From contig QJPP01001426.1 of NCBI GenBank assembly GCA_003996215.1, forward strand, positions 62,001 to 126,000: DNA of 64,000 nt, written 5' to 3'. This stretch comes from Jaltomata sinuosa. Lineage: Eukaryota; Streptophyta; Magnoliopsida; Solanales; Solanaceae. Made by a program: the position numbers and the translations under genes. Shown one piece after another: positions 23,046-35,400 of this stretch (positions within the stretch are counted from its first letter, which is position 1; every line of letters begins with the position of its first letter). The notes below the pieces were generated by a model, which saw only the letters and a program-made list of their open reading frames with translations, ran no database searches and had not been told where the DNA came from.

Positions 23046-25244
23046 TGTAACGACTCTTCTTATCATTATGGGTGAGCTAATCATGCAAAAAATCAGGTTA
23101 ATTTTTTTTGAGTTGGAGAGTTGAAAATTTCGGGCTAGTCTAGTCTCAAATGAAATCTGAGCAAGGTGAGGTCTAGAGCGATCTGAAAAAGAATTAGGTG
23201 AAATTATTAAGTTTGAGCTAATTTTTTTATAAGCTAAGACGTGAAGGAGTCTATAGAACTTTTTGGAAATGAATTCGGGTGAGTAGAACTCCCGATATCA
23301 AACTTGACGTTAAGGGGTTGGTATGGAACGTCAAGATTTGAAGGTGTATTACGAAATGGGCAAAACTGAGAGGATTCTCGAGTTCCTGTCTTGTGTCAGC
23401 CACTATAACTGGTGACATGTTGCTACCGTGATGCTGTTATAGTGGAGAAATTCTCGCTATAGTAGGAGTCAAAGGCGATCAACTCCACTATATCGGGTGG
23501 CTTTTGCTATGACGATGCCGCTACAACGAGATTAGTCATTGTAAATGCAAAAAAAAAATCAAAAATATTTATTGTTTTTCAAGAATATTTTGGGGAGGGT
23601 TGTGGCAATTTTGGGCGATTTCTAGCACTTTTCCACCAGAAATCTTCATTAAGGTAAGTCTTTGATCCCCCTAACTAGTATTTTGATTCTTGTTTCATAG
23701 AATAGCTAGTTGCAGGTCTTGGGAAGGGTTTAGCTTGCTCTAACTGTAAAACTCTGGTGTAAAAATGAATGTTAGGGCATAAAATTTTGGTTTCTTGATT
23801 TAGATTGTTTATTTAAAGATTCCTTACTGTAATTCACTGGCATAACCATGAAATTTGTAGTAATTAGGTGAATTTAAGGTGGAAAGACTTTGAGATGAGT
23901 GGAATGATCATGAAATTGGCTTTGGAGTTTGGAATTTAGTTATAATCCGTGATGATATAGGTCATTTGGTTACTTATGTGTTTATATTATTATTTTTAGA
24001 CCACGATCAAATTAGAGTTTTAGAAAATGAGAAAGCTCTGATCCAGTAGAACATTCGGGCTTGATTTGAGGTAAGTGATGATTAACTTGTGATCCAAATT
24101 ATGTTATGTGTACATGTTAACTGTTTCATTAATAATGCTTGTACAATACGTGTTTAGGAAATAAGGGAATGAGTGCTAAATGATATCTGGTTGTCAATCT
24201 CATGTAGTGAACCTGTCTTAAATGTTTGTTGGCTTTACAAGTGTGAATTGTATTCATTGTGGTTGTGATTGTTGTGATATCTGTGATTCTTTGATTGGCT
24301 CGGATACCACGCCTGATATAGTTCATTGGTTGATTCGGGTACCATGTCTGATACGAAATATCTATCGGTTGACTCGGATATTACGTCTGATACATATTTT
24401 ATTATGGTTGGCACGGGTACCACACCTGGTACATGTTTGGTTATCTTTTGTATTTTAATTTTATGAGTAAATCGGGCTTATTTATTGTGATGTATTTATT
24501 ATATGTTGGTCCATGAGTTATCGAATTGGTGTGTTTAAATACTGGGGTGATTCTTGTGTAGATCGAGATTGCATGCTAAACACCATAGATGATGTTATAG
24601 GGATCCTTGGATAGTCCGGGTTACTTGAAAAGGTGTGTTGAAATCATATATGGGTTGTTGTTTGTGATTTTGGACATGTTTGATGTGATTGTTAAGTCAG
24701 GTTGATGACTGGGAGTCTTGCTTATATTCACTGACTTGGGTTATACATGTTTTACTAAGTTATAGTCGTATGTCCATATCTCATATTTTGGAGCTAACCG
24801 ATGATCCTACTAATTTACTGTTATTTTGTGTACTGATACTGCACTTGCTCTTCTTTTGGTGAGTACATGGCATATTTTGACGGCGGCTGCACGACCTCAA
24901 TTGTGATACAAATGACTTCTGAATCTAAGGGTGAGCTGCATCTCCCGGGCTACCGTGAATTCATCTACTTGTTCTAGTCCATTGTTCGGACTTGAATTTC
25001 TTTTATTTTGGGGTTGCATCCCCGTGTTCTAGACAAGTTTTAGACTTTTGATACACGACTTTCAAATTCTAGGGGATTGTTTTCCGCAGGGTTTAATATG
25101 TGGTTAAGTTAAAATGTGAATCTTTGTTTATCTATCGAATTTTATTTTTAGCTACTTAGTTTTATTAAGTGTTGGCTTATTTAATTGGTTCTCCCATCGA
25201 AAGTTTAGTGTGGGTGTAACTCGCAGCGGGTTAGATCATGATAA
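23046..25244 (+). mobile_element. Solo LTR (element E) with 5-bp target duplication
   Basis: Begins TGTAACGACTC and ends ATCATGATA. It is flanked by AAGAA at 23041-23045 and again at 25245-25249, so the integration footprint is intact. The terminal CA has become TA. About 2.2 kb. The interior has no gag/pol, as expected after recombination between two LTRs. A dyad CCACTATAAC ... GTTATAGTGG lies at 23400-23445, and a repeated TCGGATACCACGCCTGATA-like motif at 24297-24435. Ends resemble those of Tekay-like gypsy LTRs. Confidence 0.85.
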
Positions 25245-25249
25245 AGAAT

Positions 25250-25736
25250 AAGACGTCTAAATTCAGTCATTTGTAGCAAAATTAGATATAATGCTAAAAA
25301 GTAAAAAGCAAATAATTAAGCAATTGAAAAGCAAAGATCGAAGTGGCCTGAGCCCGCAGGAGCTGGGTGATCCGAGTGGATGGATCGACAGTCGACGAAG
25401 GTCGGCCAAACAAAGCTGATATTGAAATAAGAGACAATTTGATAATGCAGAGCGAATAAATAACAAAGTAATATCCTTTGATTCAGATAATGAATTGTGT
25501 GTGTTTCGCTGATGATTACATGACTTTATATAGGGGGTCAATTCTCCAATGGTTGATTACTATGCATTAACCCCTCAATAAATGACTAACTAAATGACAT
25601 AAATAATTAGGGGTAATTTCAAATATATATACAATAAAGTAATTAGTTTAAAATAAATATAGCCAAGTTTTTTTTACAAAAAAAAATAGCTCAAAAATGA
25701 ACTAGCCACAAAAAAAAATTACAAAAAAATAATTGC
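25250..25736. other. Intergenic, no gene seen
   Basis: The minus-strand open frame at 25263-25541 has no recognised domain. Nothing else can be supported here. Confidence 0.4.
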
Positions 25737-26020
25737 ATGTATATGTAATGTATATATAATGTATATATAATGTATTGATATTGTATAAAAGTTATGTAAT
25801 GTATCAATGTTGTATAAATGATGTATAAATGTATATTAATATTGTATAAATGATGTATAAACATGTATCGATATTGTATAAATGATATTTACATGTATAT
25901 TAATATTGTATAAATAATTACGTAATTACGTAATGTATCGACATTGTATAAATAGTTATATGATGTATATATAATGTATCAATATTATATAAATAGTGCA
26001 TAAACATGTATATATATGAT
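25737..26020. repeat. AT-rich degenerate tandem repeat
   Basis: Reiterated ATTGTATAAATGATGTATAA and ATGTATATATAATGTAT motifs with irregular spacing. Low-complexity tandem array without coding potential. Confidence 0.8.
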
Positions 26021-26796
26021 TGCTACAAGCGATATAGGACTATATATGTATATTATCTTCTTTTTTTTTTGGATAAGAGAGATAAAGATTTCAGAGAGTG
26101 TTGATTTTGGTAGCAGTAGAATTATTTTGACAAGTTACATGAATATTTTGAGTTTTAAGTAGTTCTGCTAGCTAAATTTTTCTAGCCAAACCTTTTGAAC
26201 TCTCTCTATATATATATCTTCATCCAAAGTGTATGATGTTTCTAAGTCTTCTCCTCACCTTCACTTTATAGTATATCTTAATTAAATTGGGAAGATCACG
26301 TGAATGGAAGTCTTGCTGAAATATAGTCTCGTAACTTGGTGTGGATAAAAATTTACAAAATAAAAATGCCAAAAGCAACGTTCTTTTATTATTCCATTAA
26401 GTATACAACTCTGGCAAAATGGCAGTCTAGTTTATACTGTCCAGTCATTTTAATGAATTTGTAAAAGTTATCTAAATAATTTATATATGTTGTTTGCAAA
26501 ATCGCAATTCTGTCGTATTCTTCAAAATGTAGATTCAATACTGGTTCAGGGTTCCTCAAATGCACAACATCACTTGACTCACTGCAAAGAATTGATGATC
26601 AAGAATATTTTAGTATATCATCATGCTCGCCGCCGGTACGTAGAGATTTTGATCTTTTTATTTTGCAAATAATTTTACTTCTTTCTATTCAATTTTGACA
26701 GTCCCAAATTTTAGATATGAGCTTCACTTGATATTTCTAGTCTTTTGGTATATAATTCGCTCAAAACAATTCACGTTTGCGATACGATAAATTTTA
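26021..26796. other. Intergenic, no gene seen
   Basis: AT-rich with no gene or clear repeat end. Confidence 0.4.
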
Positions 26797-27066
26797 AAGA
26801 AAAAGGAAAATCAAAGAAGAAGAAGGAGGAGGAGGAGGAGGAGGAGGAGGAGGAGGAGAAGAAGAAGGAGAAGCAAAAGGAGGAGGAGGAGGAGGAGGAG
26901 GAGGAGGAGGAGAAGCAAAAGGAGGAGGAGGAGGAGGAGGAGGAGGAGGAGAAGGAGGAGGAGGAGGAAAAGAAGAAGGAGAAGCAAAAGGAGGAGGAGG
27001 AGGAGGAGGAGGAGGAGAAGAAGAAGCAGGAGGAGGAGAAGGAGGAGAAGGAGGAGGGAAAAAAGG
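26797..27066. repeat. Purine tract, (GGA/GAA)n microsatellite
   Basis: About 270 bases almost purely A and G on the plus strand, mostly GGA and GAA triplets, interrupted by isolated C in a recurring GAAGCAAAAGGAGG motif. It creates artefactual Glu/Lys-rich, Ser-rich and Pro-rich open frames in several readings. Long mirror-like purine tracts can form triplex (H) DNA. Confidence 0.95.
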
Positions 27067-27893
27067 TTGAGTGACCTTTTTTTTGGTAAAGGTTATGATC
27101 ACGATGTCGTTCTGGGTCGATTACATAACGACTACTAAATAGTGAAGACTTCCTGACTCTTCTCCCGCCCCCTTGCCCTTTAATTCGGTGTTTCAACTTT
27201 CAACTCGCACAGAATAATTAACATCCAACATGTATTCTTGTCTTAGCCACATCAATCAATTAATGTGTGACCCGTCACTTGAATTTTGTCCAGCTGGCTG
27301 AAAAGTTATTCTTATCATTTCTCCACGTGTCGTGATTTACTTCGTTCACATGTCCTTACCCTATATAGAAGGTGTAATGTAAAATCACAATGTTAACTTA
27401 ATAGGACATATTTATATAATAAAACTAAGTAAAAGATAACAAAAATAGGAGTAAACTAATATTCCATCGTTCATTTTCATTTGTTCATTATAATAAAAAT
27501 AGTTGTTCACTTTTAATTGTCCAATTTAAAAAAATTAAGAGATAATTTACCATTTTACATCTATTTTAAGCCTTATTAGTAAGTACTATTCATTTTCATT
27601 TCCAACAATATTGAATTCATTATATTCAAAAAGTGATATAATAAAATTGTCATTTTATTACTCCCCCTATCCCAATTTAGATGATATAGTTCAGATTTTT
27701 AGAGTCCAACTTTTTTATTTGACAATGCATTAGAGCATATAATCTTTACGGTTTTTGAAAATAATTTACATATTTAAAATTACATAAAAGTATTATAAGT
27801 CACAAGAATTTAATAATATAAAATATTTAAATAGCATACGAATAAATCACAATCAAAATAAAAAATATGATCTATTTAATCGATTCTATTCGA
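27067..27893. other. Intergenic, MITE remnants
   Basis: No gene. A sequence starting CTCCCCCTATCCCAATTTAG at 27661 looks like one end of another Stowaway-type element, whose other end was not located. Confidence 0.4.
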
Positions 27894-29225
27894 TTTTTGA
27901 TGAGTCCGGAACCTATGTAGAGGCCAAAATCTCATAAGTGACGGATGTATATACTGCTTTCAAAAAGTAACAAAAATAGGAATAACGCTATACCCCAATT
28001 CTCAAACGGCAACAACTTAATGTCGATTAAGTTACTTTAGGAGATATATCGCACTAAATTAATGCGCTATATGCCTTCGTCTTCAACCAGCAGAATTCCC
28101 ACAAACGGTTAGTTGTGCACTTCATTTTCCACAAACGATTAGTTATTTAAAAATAATTTAATAGCAGCTTAATTTCAACACATTGGTTGTTTATTTAAAT
28201 TTTAAACATTTCAATAGAAATTCCAAAAAACAAATTTATTAGTAGGCGTTAGGCCATAAATATTATTTACAATATTTTGGAATACGTTTTCACTATATTC
28301 TAGAATACTTATTTGGCCATGAAAATCAAAAACATATTCCGAAATGTTTTCACAATTTTTGATTTTTTGAAAAACACTTTTTGAGGTGTATTCACTATTT
28401 TTGGATTCCATTTTTCCCCTCATTTTATTTTTAAATACTACACCAACTCAATAGTCTAAAATATTTTTGATAATACTATGGCCAAACACAACTCCAACTC
28501 TATTTTCAACTTTAAAATGAATATCAAATAAAGTGAATACCAAATAAAGTGAATACGTTTTTGATTTTTATTGTCAAACGAGTCCTTAGTTAAATTAAAA
28601 TATTCATTACAAATTCAATTTTAATATTTAGTTAAATGGAAATATAAATATTTAAACAGATTTATCAGAGTGTTGGACTATTTTATATTCCCCAAGTGTA
28701 AAATTAATGCGATTGTAGAATTTCCATGTCTTTTTGGCTTCAAAATTGGTTAGCTTCCCAATGGACCATTAACATACTTTTAACGTGTAATTCAAGATAA
28801 TAAATATGCACTTCATTTGCCACAAATCGTTTGATCAAATCACAAAAATTCTCATGTCTACAAATCATATTTGGGGTCTACCATGGATCTGAATAGCAAC
28901 AATAAAACACTAGAATATGATTTGTCTTCAAATCACTAGGATATATATCAACAATAAAACACTACCACCAAAACAACAAAAATGATTATTAAGACATGGG
29001 AATTCTGCTTGTGATTTGGGATTCCTGCTTGTTGAAGATGAAATTTAGTGTGCTATATCCCCAATAGTAACTTAATCAACGTTAAATTGTTGCCGTCTGA
29101 GAATTGAAGTATAACGCACTAATTTAGTGCGCTATTCCTATTTTTGTTACTTTTCAAAAGCATCACATATATCCGTCACTTAAGAGATTTTGATCCTTAC
29201 ATGAGCTCTGGACTCATTTTTGATT
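27894..29225. mobile_element. Fold-back element with ~200-bp inverted repeats
   Basis: 27894-28105 is the diverged complement of about 28994-29225. Shared blocks include AGTGACGGAT, AAAGTAACAAAAATAGGAATA, ACGGCAACAA and GATTAAGTTACT. Long terminal inverted repeats around 1.3 kb of non-coding DNA suggest a non-autonomous Mutator-like element. The exact ends and a target duplication could not be fixed. A smaller MITE sits inside. Confidence 0.7.
28243..28583. mobile_element. MITE nested in the fold-back element
   Basis: Left end GGCGTTAGGCCATAAAT and right end ATTGTCAAACGAGTCC, with internal TTGGCCATGAAAATC and GGCCAAACACAACTCC. It is related to the MITE at 21985-22305. Confidence 0.6.
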
Positions 29226-29330
29226 TAGCTCCATTTTTTACCAAACCACGTACAGACTAGACACTAGCAAGTAGGGAGCATCACCTAAAAAGCTCACCTT
29301 GTTTTTGACAATTTGCTGTCACGAGCGTAT

Positions 29331-29336
29331 CACGTG
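29331..29336. promoter_or_regulatory. G-box CACGTG upstream of the MKS2-like gene
   Basis: A perfect palindromic CACGTG 145 bases before the start codon. G-boxes bind bHLH and bZIP factors in plants. A role here is inferred from position only. Confidence 0.4.
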
Positions 29337-29391
29337 CTCCCCTTGGCCGTTGCAATTGCAACAGCAACAGAAGCATAAACGTTAACGCCTG

Positions 29392-29410
29392 CCTACCTAC
29401 CTACCTACCT
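29392..29410. repeat. CCTA tetranucleotide repeat in the 5' leader
   Basis: Nearly five CCTA units about 70 bases before the MKS2-like start codon; likely within the transcribed leader and potentially length-polymorphic. Confidence 0.8.
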
Positions 29411-29480
29411 AAAACAACAAATTTCTCTTTATGTCCAATCTCCGTCTGTTCAACCTCTGCCAATTGTTTTGGCGACAGAA

Positions 29481-32400
29481 ATGTCTCAATCCCTACTTTC
29501 CCCTTTGATTCGCATTGGACAGAGCTCAATTGGGAATCCACTGTTGCCGAATCATCGGCCACCGTCTACATTTTCGGTCATCCCACACCGGCAACTCCCA
29601 CTTCGAAATTTAAAGTTATCGTCCAGTAAATTGACGAGTTTTGCAGCTCACGCATTTGATCTCAAAGGTGGCCAAGGGTATGTATGAGAATCTCTTACTC
29701 CCTTCGTCCCAATTTATCTCAACTCTTTGACTAAGCACGAGTTGAACATTAAAAAGAAAGATTTTTAAATCTAAATTTTAGATGGTCGAAAACTGTACGA
29801 AAAATGCTATAAGTTGAAAATTTTCTCATATTAATATGATGAAAAGATAAATCTTAAAATGTTAGATCAAAGTTCATGCAATTTGACCTCGAGAAGTGAA
29901 ACAGTGACAAGTAAAAGTGGACGGAGGGAGTATTAAATATAGAAAGGTGATCTTGTAAAATGGAAAGTTTGAAGTCAAATTGTTCTAGAGTATAGAAAGG
30001 TGTCTCAGGGTGATCTTGTAAAATGGAAAGTTTGAAGTCAAATTATTACTGTATATAGAAAGGTATCTCAAGTAGTAACTTACAATTCCATTCAAATTCA
30101 TCCTATGTAACAAAACATTAGTCTCGATCATGCTTCGGGTGAAGGATGAGGTTGTCTAGGTTGACGATCAGGGTCAAATAAGTCTAATTATGATAAAATT
30201 CTCTGAATATTGAGTTCATTGACTGTGACTGAATGGACAGAGGACTTATGTGGTAGTGGGTTTTAACTAGTTTGGGCTTTAGATATAGTTGATTGATTGG
30301 TTTAGTATAGCTTCTGTTAGGTTTGAACTTGATTAGAACCTATGTTTTCTCCATCTGAATGAAGGGTTTGTGCATTTTCAATTTCTACAACTAAGGGCAA
30401 CTGATTGATTCAATTTAATGTATTTTTCCTTTCAGATTTCTGGGAAAAGTTTATTTTGGGAAGAAAAATGGAAAATCTCTGATTCTTTTAGTCGAGCGTT
30501 ATATAGGATTCACCTTTCTTATAGGTTTATTTTCAGTTTCAGCAAGAATTGATGTTTTCAATTTTCTCATTGACATAGTCTATATTTTCCTATTGATATG
30601 AGCTTACACTTTGCTCTTGATTTACAGAATGGATGAGTTTCATGAAGTTGAACTCAAAGTCCGGGACTATGAATTGGATCAGTATGGTGTTGTAAACAAT
30701 GCTACTTATGCAAGTTATTGCCAACATTGTAAGGTTTTCAGCTTCGATCTGCACTTCAGTGATTTACTCTTGCATATTATACCTGTGCTTTCATTCATCA
30801 AACAAATATTATACCTGCACCTTTTCATTAATGAAAAAGGAAGATTTTCTCAGGTACTGGTATGAGTAGAAATTACTGGAAAAGGATCTTTTTAAGTCTA
30901 TTAGACGTTACTTTTTTTGACCCACCCTTGTTTATGGAATTCATTTTCTCTCTCAATAACTTGAGATAATGTTATCCAAAATTTGGATAACGAATATGCT
31001 TTGCTTTCCTTATTTGTAAATCATTATTGAATCCAAAATTTGAAGGGAACTTCTGTGGTCAATGACTGTTTGAATCTTGTGTTTAACACATACTAAAGAT
31101 AAAGCCAATTTCCACTTTGTATGTGAACTTTAAGAAAAATGACTCTGTACATACTTGATTGCCAAAACAGTTTGCCAGAAATTTGCTCAGTTATAAATTA
31201 GTATCTCTTTCCAGAAAAGAGATTAATTTTAAGTTAATAATATTTTCTATTCAAAATGTTGTTAAGTAATTTTCACGGATTATTACTTGTGATGCTGAAC
31301 CAAGGATATCACAAATTCAAGTCTTTCCAATGTAATAAGACCTATTACGTGTTGTGTGACCTATGTATACTAGTTGAATTTACCAATACAAGTTTTCTGG
31401 TTAAATTCTATAAATTTATATCAGATCTTGCTAGTTCCTCCACTGTCATTGGTTACATCCTTGCTTTGCTCCACTAAAACCCTTTTCCTTTTCGTGGGAA
31501 GAAAGAAAACGGGAAAAGGGAAAGCACAAACTTGGATTTTTTAATTGAAGTTTATTGACAAGAGGAGGAAGCAAGTGTAGCTTTGAAATTAACAAGAGGT
31601 GGAAGCAAGTGTAGCTTTGAAAGAAGCAAGGAGGCATTAGGGAAAACCTAGATTCAAGGCTTAACTTAACTCTTTATCTTTGTCAAGATCATTACTTTAA
31701 GGGATTTAAACTTGCTCTATAAAAAAAAGTATTAAACTAACAGCTGAAGAGTTTCTTATGCTAAATTCCAAAATTGAAGCGAGTGTACTACTATTGTTAC
31801 AACTTTTGGCGCGTGATTTTTAGCGAGAATATAAAAATTTCAGACGAACCTGTCGGTGAAGAAATAAGATCGTCCTGCAAAAAAGCTTAAAAGTAATTGA
31901 ATAGTTACTTGTTCGTAATGTTACTCATGATCAAACAATTTGGTGGATTATTTGGAAACTATAGAATTTTTGAAGATACAATGGAGAATGTAACTTTAAA
32001 TTTAATTGTACTACTTTGCTTTCTTTTTGAAGCAACATGGCAAATATACAGGATACTCATGATGTGGAGGCAATTGTTGACTCTATTAGCTCACTACACA
32101 GTTTCTGATGACTACATTTGTAAAACTTTACCTTTATCAAAAAAATGGTTAGTATATGATCAGGACCTTCGCTTAAATGAGGAAACAGTAAAAAGAAAAA
32201 TAATCACTCTTTGGCCATCCAGTTAAATAGAAACTAATAAGAGATAACCCAGAGTCACCTTAGACAGCTCAAGAACAGATCTTGGAACTCCAAAAGGTGA
32301 TAGTTGCTTTAGTTGATTATTGTGAGCCGGTAGAGTCCGAGAAAGTTTTACTTCTGTGTAGTTCTTTTCTTTACTGATTATTTTCACATTTTCAATAAGT

Positions 32401-35400
32401 ACTCTTTCCAACTCATATTAAGTGAATAATTTGATGGCACATGAGTGTTAAGGCAACTATTGCAGTTCTATAGTATTTACGTGGAAGTGGGACAAAAGGT
32501 GGAGCTAGGTTTAATCTTCTAATGATTTGAACTTTATATGCGCAGAAAGGTCTGTCCTTTTTCATGAACTAGTAAAAACAAATTGATCAGTATAGATAAA
32601 ATGGATATTTTTTAAACAAGTTGACATTTTTTGGATAATCTTGGAGGTGCTTGTTACCTCAAGGAAAGTCGCCCTTTTCAAAAAGTAGCTAACTTTATTG
32701 CGTAAAAAATTAGCACTAAGCTTGTATTGCATTTTGCTTATGTACAAGGTGCATTACTAAACCTCTGCTTCCTCAGTACTATCTACTGAAAAACTGAGCA
32801 ATTCTATCATACTTTCTATATCATATACATCATTTCTAGACCAGTAATGAGAGAAAGAAATCTTAAATTTAACCTTGTAAATGCTTTCTGATTTGCTCTA
32901 AAAATTCTTTATTCTTTTCTGTCCAAAACACCTACCAGATGCAAACTGGCACTGTGTCACATATTCTTGTCCTATGCAATCTCCTTTGCTTTCCAATACT
33001 ATAGTAGGTTCTTCGCTGTTTTGTAATAGTCTATTGCATATTAAAAAGGATAACTTACATAAAACACACATCTTTGGGAGCTAATTACTTTTTTTCCCAC
33101 CTCAATTTCGCTCGGATACATCACCCCAGGTCGTGATACATCACCTCACCACGTGATACATCGCCTCACCTCTGGATAATACATTGGTTTTACCTTTGAT
33201 ACATCGGGTGGGATGTATCCGTGGTGAGGCGATGTATCACGAGGTGAGGCGATGTATCACGACCTGGGGCGATGTATCTGAGTGGTATATGTGGTATATT
33301 AAGTAATTAAAATAAAGTAGTGGAGAGTTAGTAAATATGGTAAGGAGGTATGTCTCTTTAGGTAGTTTAACCTTTTAAAAATGCTTAGGAGGAACTTCCA
33401 TAGCTATGAGGTCATTGATAAGTGTACAAACTAGAAACAGATAATTTGTATATTCTGCCTCCTCCTTGCAGAGGTTACATCTCCCAGAAAACATCATTCC
33501 CCTTTTCTGCAATTTGTGTTAAGCAGCATGTGCAATATTCAGATGAACCACACAAAAATTTCTTGTGCTTTGGCTTTCCATAATCTCCTCCATGGCCAAA
33601 AGCATTGTGATGTACTTCACACCGAAGTTCACAGTGTTGCGTGGTGTCCAAGTTAGAGAATCTGGTTCATTTGACAGATGTTGTAGCTATCCCTGTTCTT
33701 GTAATTATTGAGTCATTCTTTCCAGCTCCTCATCTACGAGAGGGAAGGCAGTCATCAATTACAACTGATCAAGAAAAAAGGTAGCAGTAGTTATCAATTA
33801 TGAAGTTAGTCTTTTCCTCCATATTTTTTCCCTTTTCCTATGGAGAAGTCTTTATGTTAAATTTTTTTGTTATTCTGGGTTGTTTCCCTAGTCTCCTTCT
33901 GTTTGAGGACCTTACATCGTTGTATATTACACAATACTGGATATGAACTAGTCCATATCAAAGACTTCAAATTGAAAATATTTTTACTTATCTTGTAGTT
34001 ATGACTTATTATCAATAAATGAAACAGGTCGTCATGAGCTTCTAGAAAGGATTGGCGTAAGTGCTGATGAAGTGGCACGCAATGGTGACGCATTAGCACT
34101 AACAGAGCTGTCCCTTAAGTATCTAGCACCTCTAAGGGTATGACCCTTATCTACACATCATTAAGAACCAACAAATATGCAAGGATGACACGCATAGAGA
34201 AATTTTAGTTCTTGGTTAAATGTCCTATTCAATTAAATTTGTGCCATGAACTTTGCTTTTGAATATGAAAAATAGAACTATGGATACATATTGAAATAAG
34301 AAGGCTTTAAATGTTCAATTTCAAGTGTAACAAGTTTGGATAAGCATAGTTAGGATGGTTAATGTCGAATGGATGATGGTCGGCTAAATGAAGCTTTTTA
34401 CAGCTGATTATAATGTGATGCTGCCTTCTTTCCAAATTACTTGGAACAATGTCTTTGATTGTCTCTAATTACTTGACTCTTTTCTTCGATAAAAAACTTC
34501 TACTTTACCATGAATTGGAGTTGGTACAAACTAATATTAGTACATTACTGTACATCTGTTAATCTTTATTTGACATGTTTTCAATTGATTATTCTACAAT
34601 TTTATTAAACTACTATTTTAGCTGTTTATCATCTGGCTCTAAGTTAACAATTTATTCAAACAATTTCTCCCTTGTGTTCTGTACTGCTCAGACTCGGTCA
34701 TTTACTTGGGGATGGGAGCAGTTGCTTTTAAGCATATAGTACTCCTAACAAGTTTGAGGTGGTAAATGTGGTGATGAAGGAGGCTGTTTTTTTCTTTTTT
34801 CTGAACCATTTTTTGGTTGCTGAGGGAGAACTTCTGATCTATTTGGTCAAAGTACATCTTACCCTCCCCAGACCCCACCCACCTGTGGGATTAGTGAACT
34901 CCTTCTTGTCATGCTGCATTAATTCCCAAGAGCCTTAGGCTTGAAACTTGCCTGGGCAAGCGTTGGTTATAGAATATATCAAAGGCATCCTTGGTCTGTT
35001 TTAAAATATGAAGTATGTGTTGAAAAGACTTCTGCAGCTAACAACTGCCTCTAGAATTTCTTTTGAAATGCACCATCAAACATTTGCTGCTGCCTACTTG
35101 GTGATGCTACTCCAATTTATTTGACTTTCCAGTCTACTGGGCTCTTGGTTATCTTGACGTGGTATGATATTCTTTTTTTCGAACCAAATGTTACCATAAG
35201 AATGGAAAAAGAGAGGATCGGAGGGGAGTACTTTTGACATTTGGCATAGTGGTACTGTATCTCAGTATGTACCTCGTCATGGACTGGAATTCTATCTGAT
35301 TAGGAATTTTATCCTGTTAATGGTTCATGTATTTGTTAGTGTCGTCAACTGAATATAATTCTTTAGATAAAAAATATTGCCTTAGTACTTCAATTGCAAC

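Noticed and set aside
24222..24458. Overlapping plus and minus open frames
   Set aside because: They come from a repeated TCGGATACCACG-like motif within solo LTR E.
26745..27196. Open frames rich in Glu/Lys, Ser/Phe or Pro across the purine tract
   Set aside because: They arise from the GGA/GAA microsatellite in different readings and have no start context or domain.
31256..32226. Plus-strand open frames in MKS2-like intron 2
   Set aside because: AT-rich, no domain similarity, and located in an intron of a gene whose exons join cleanly without them.
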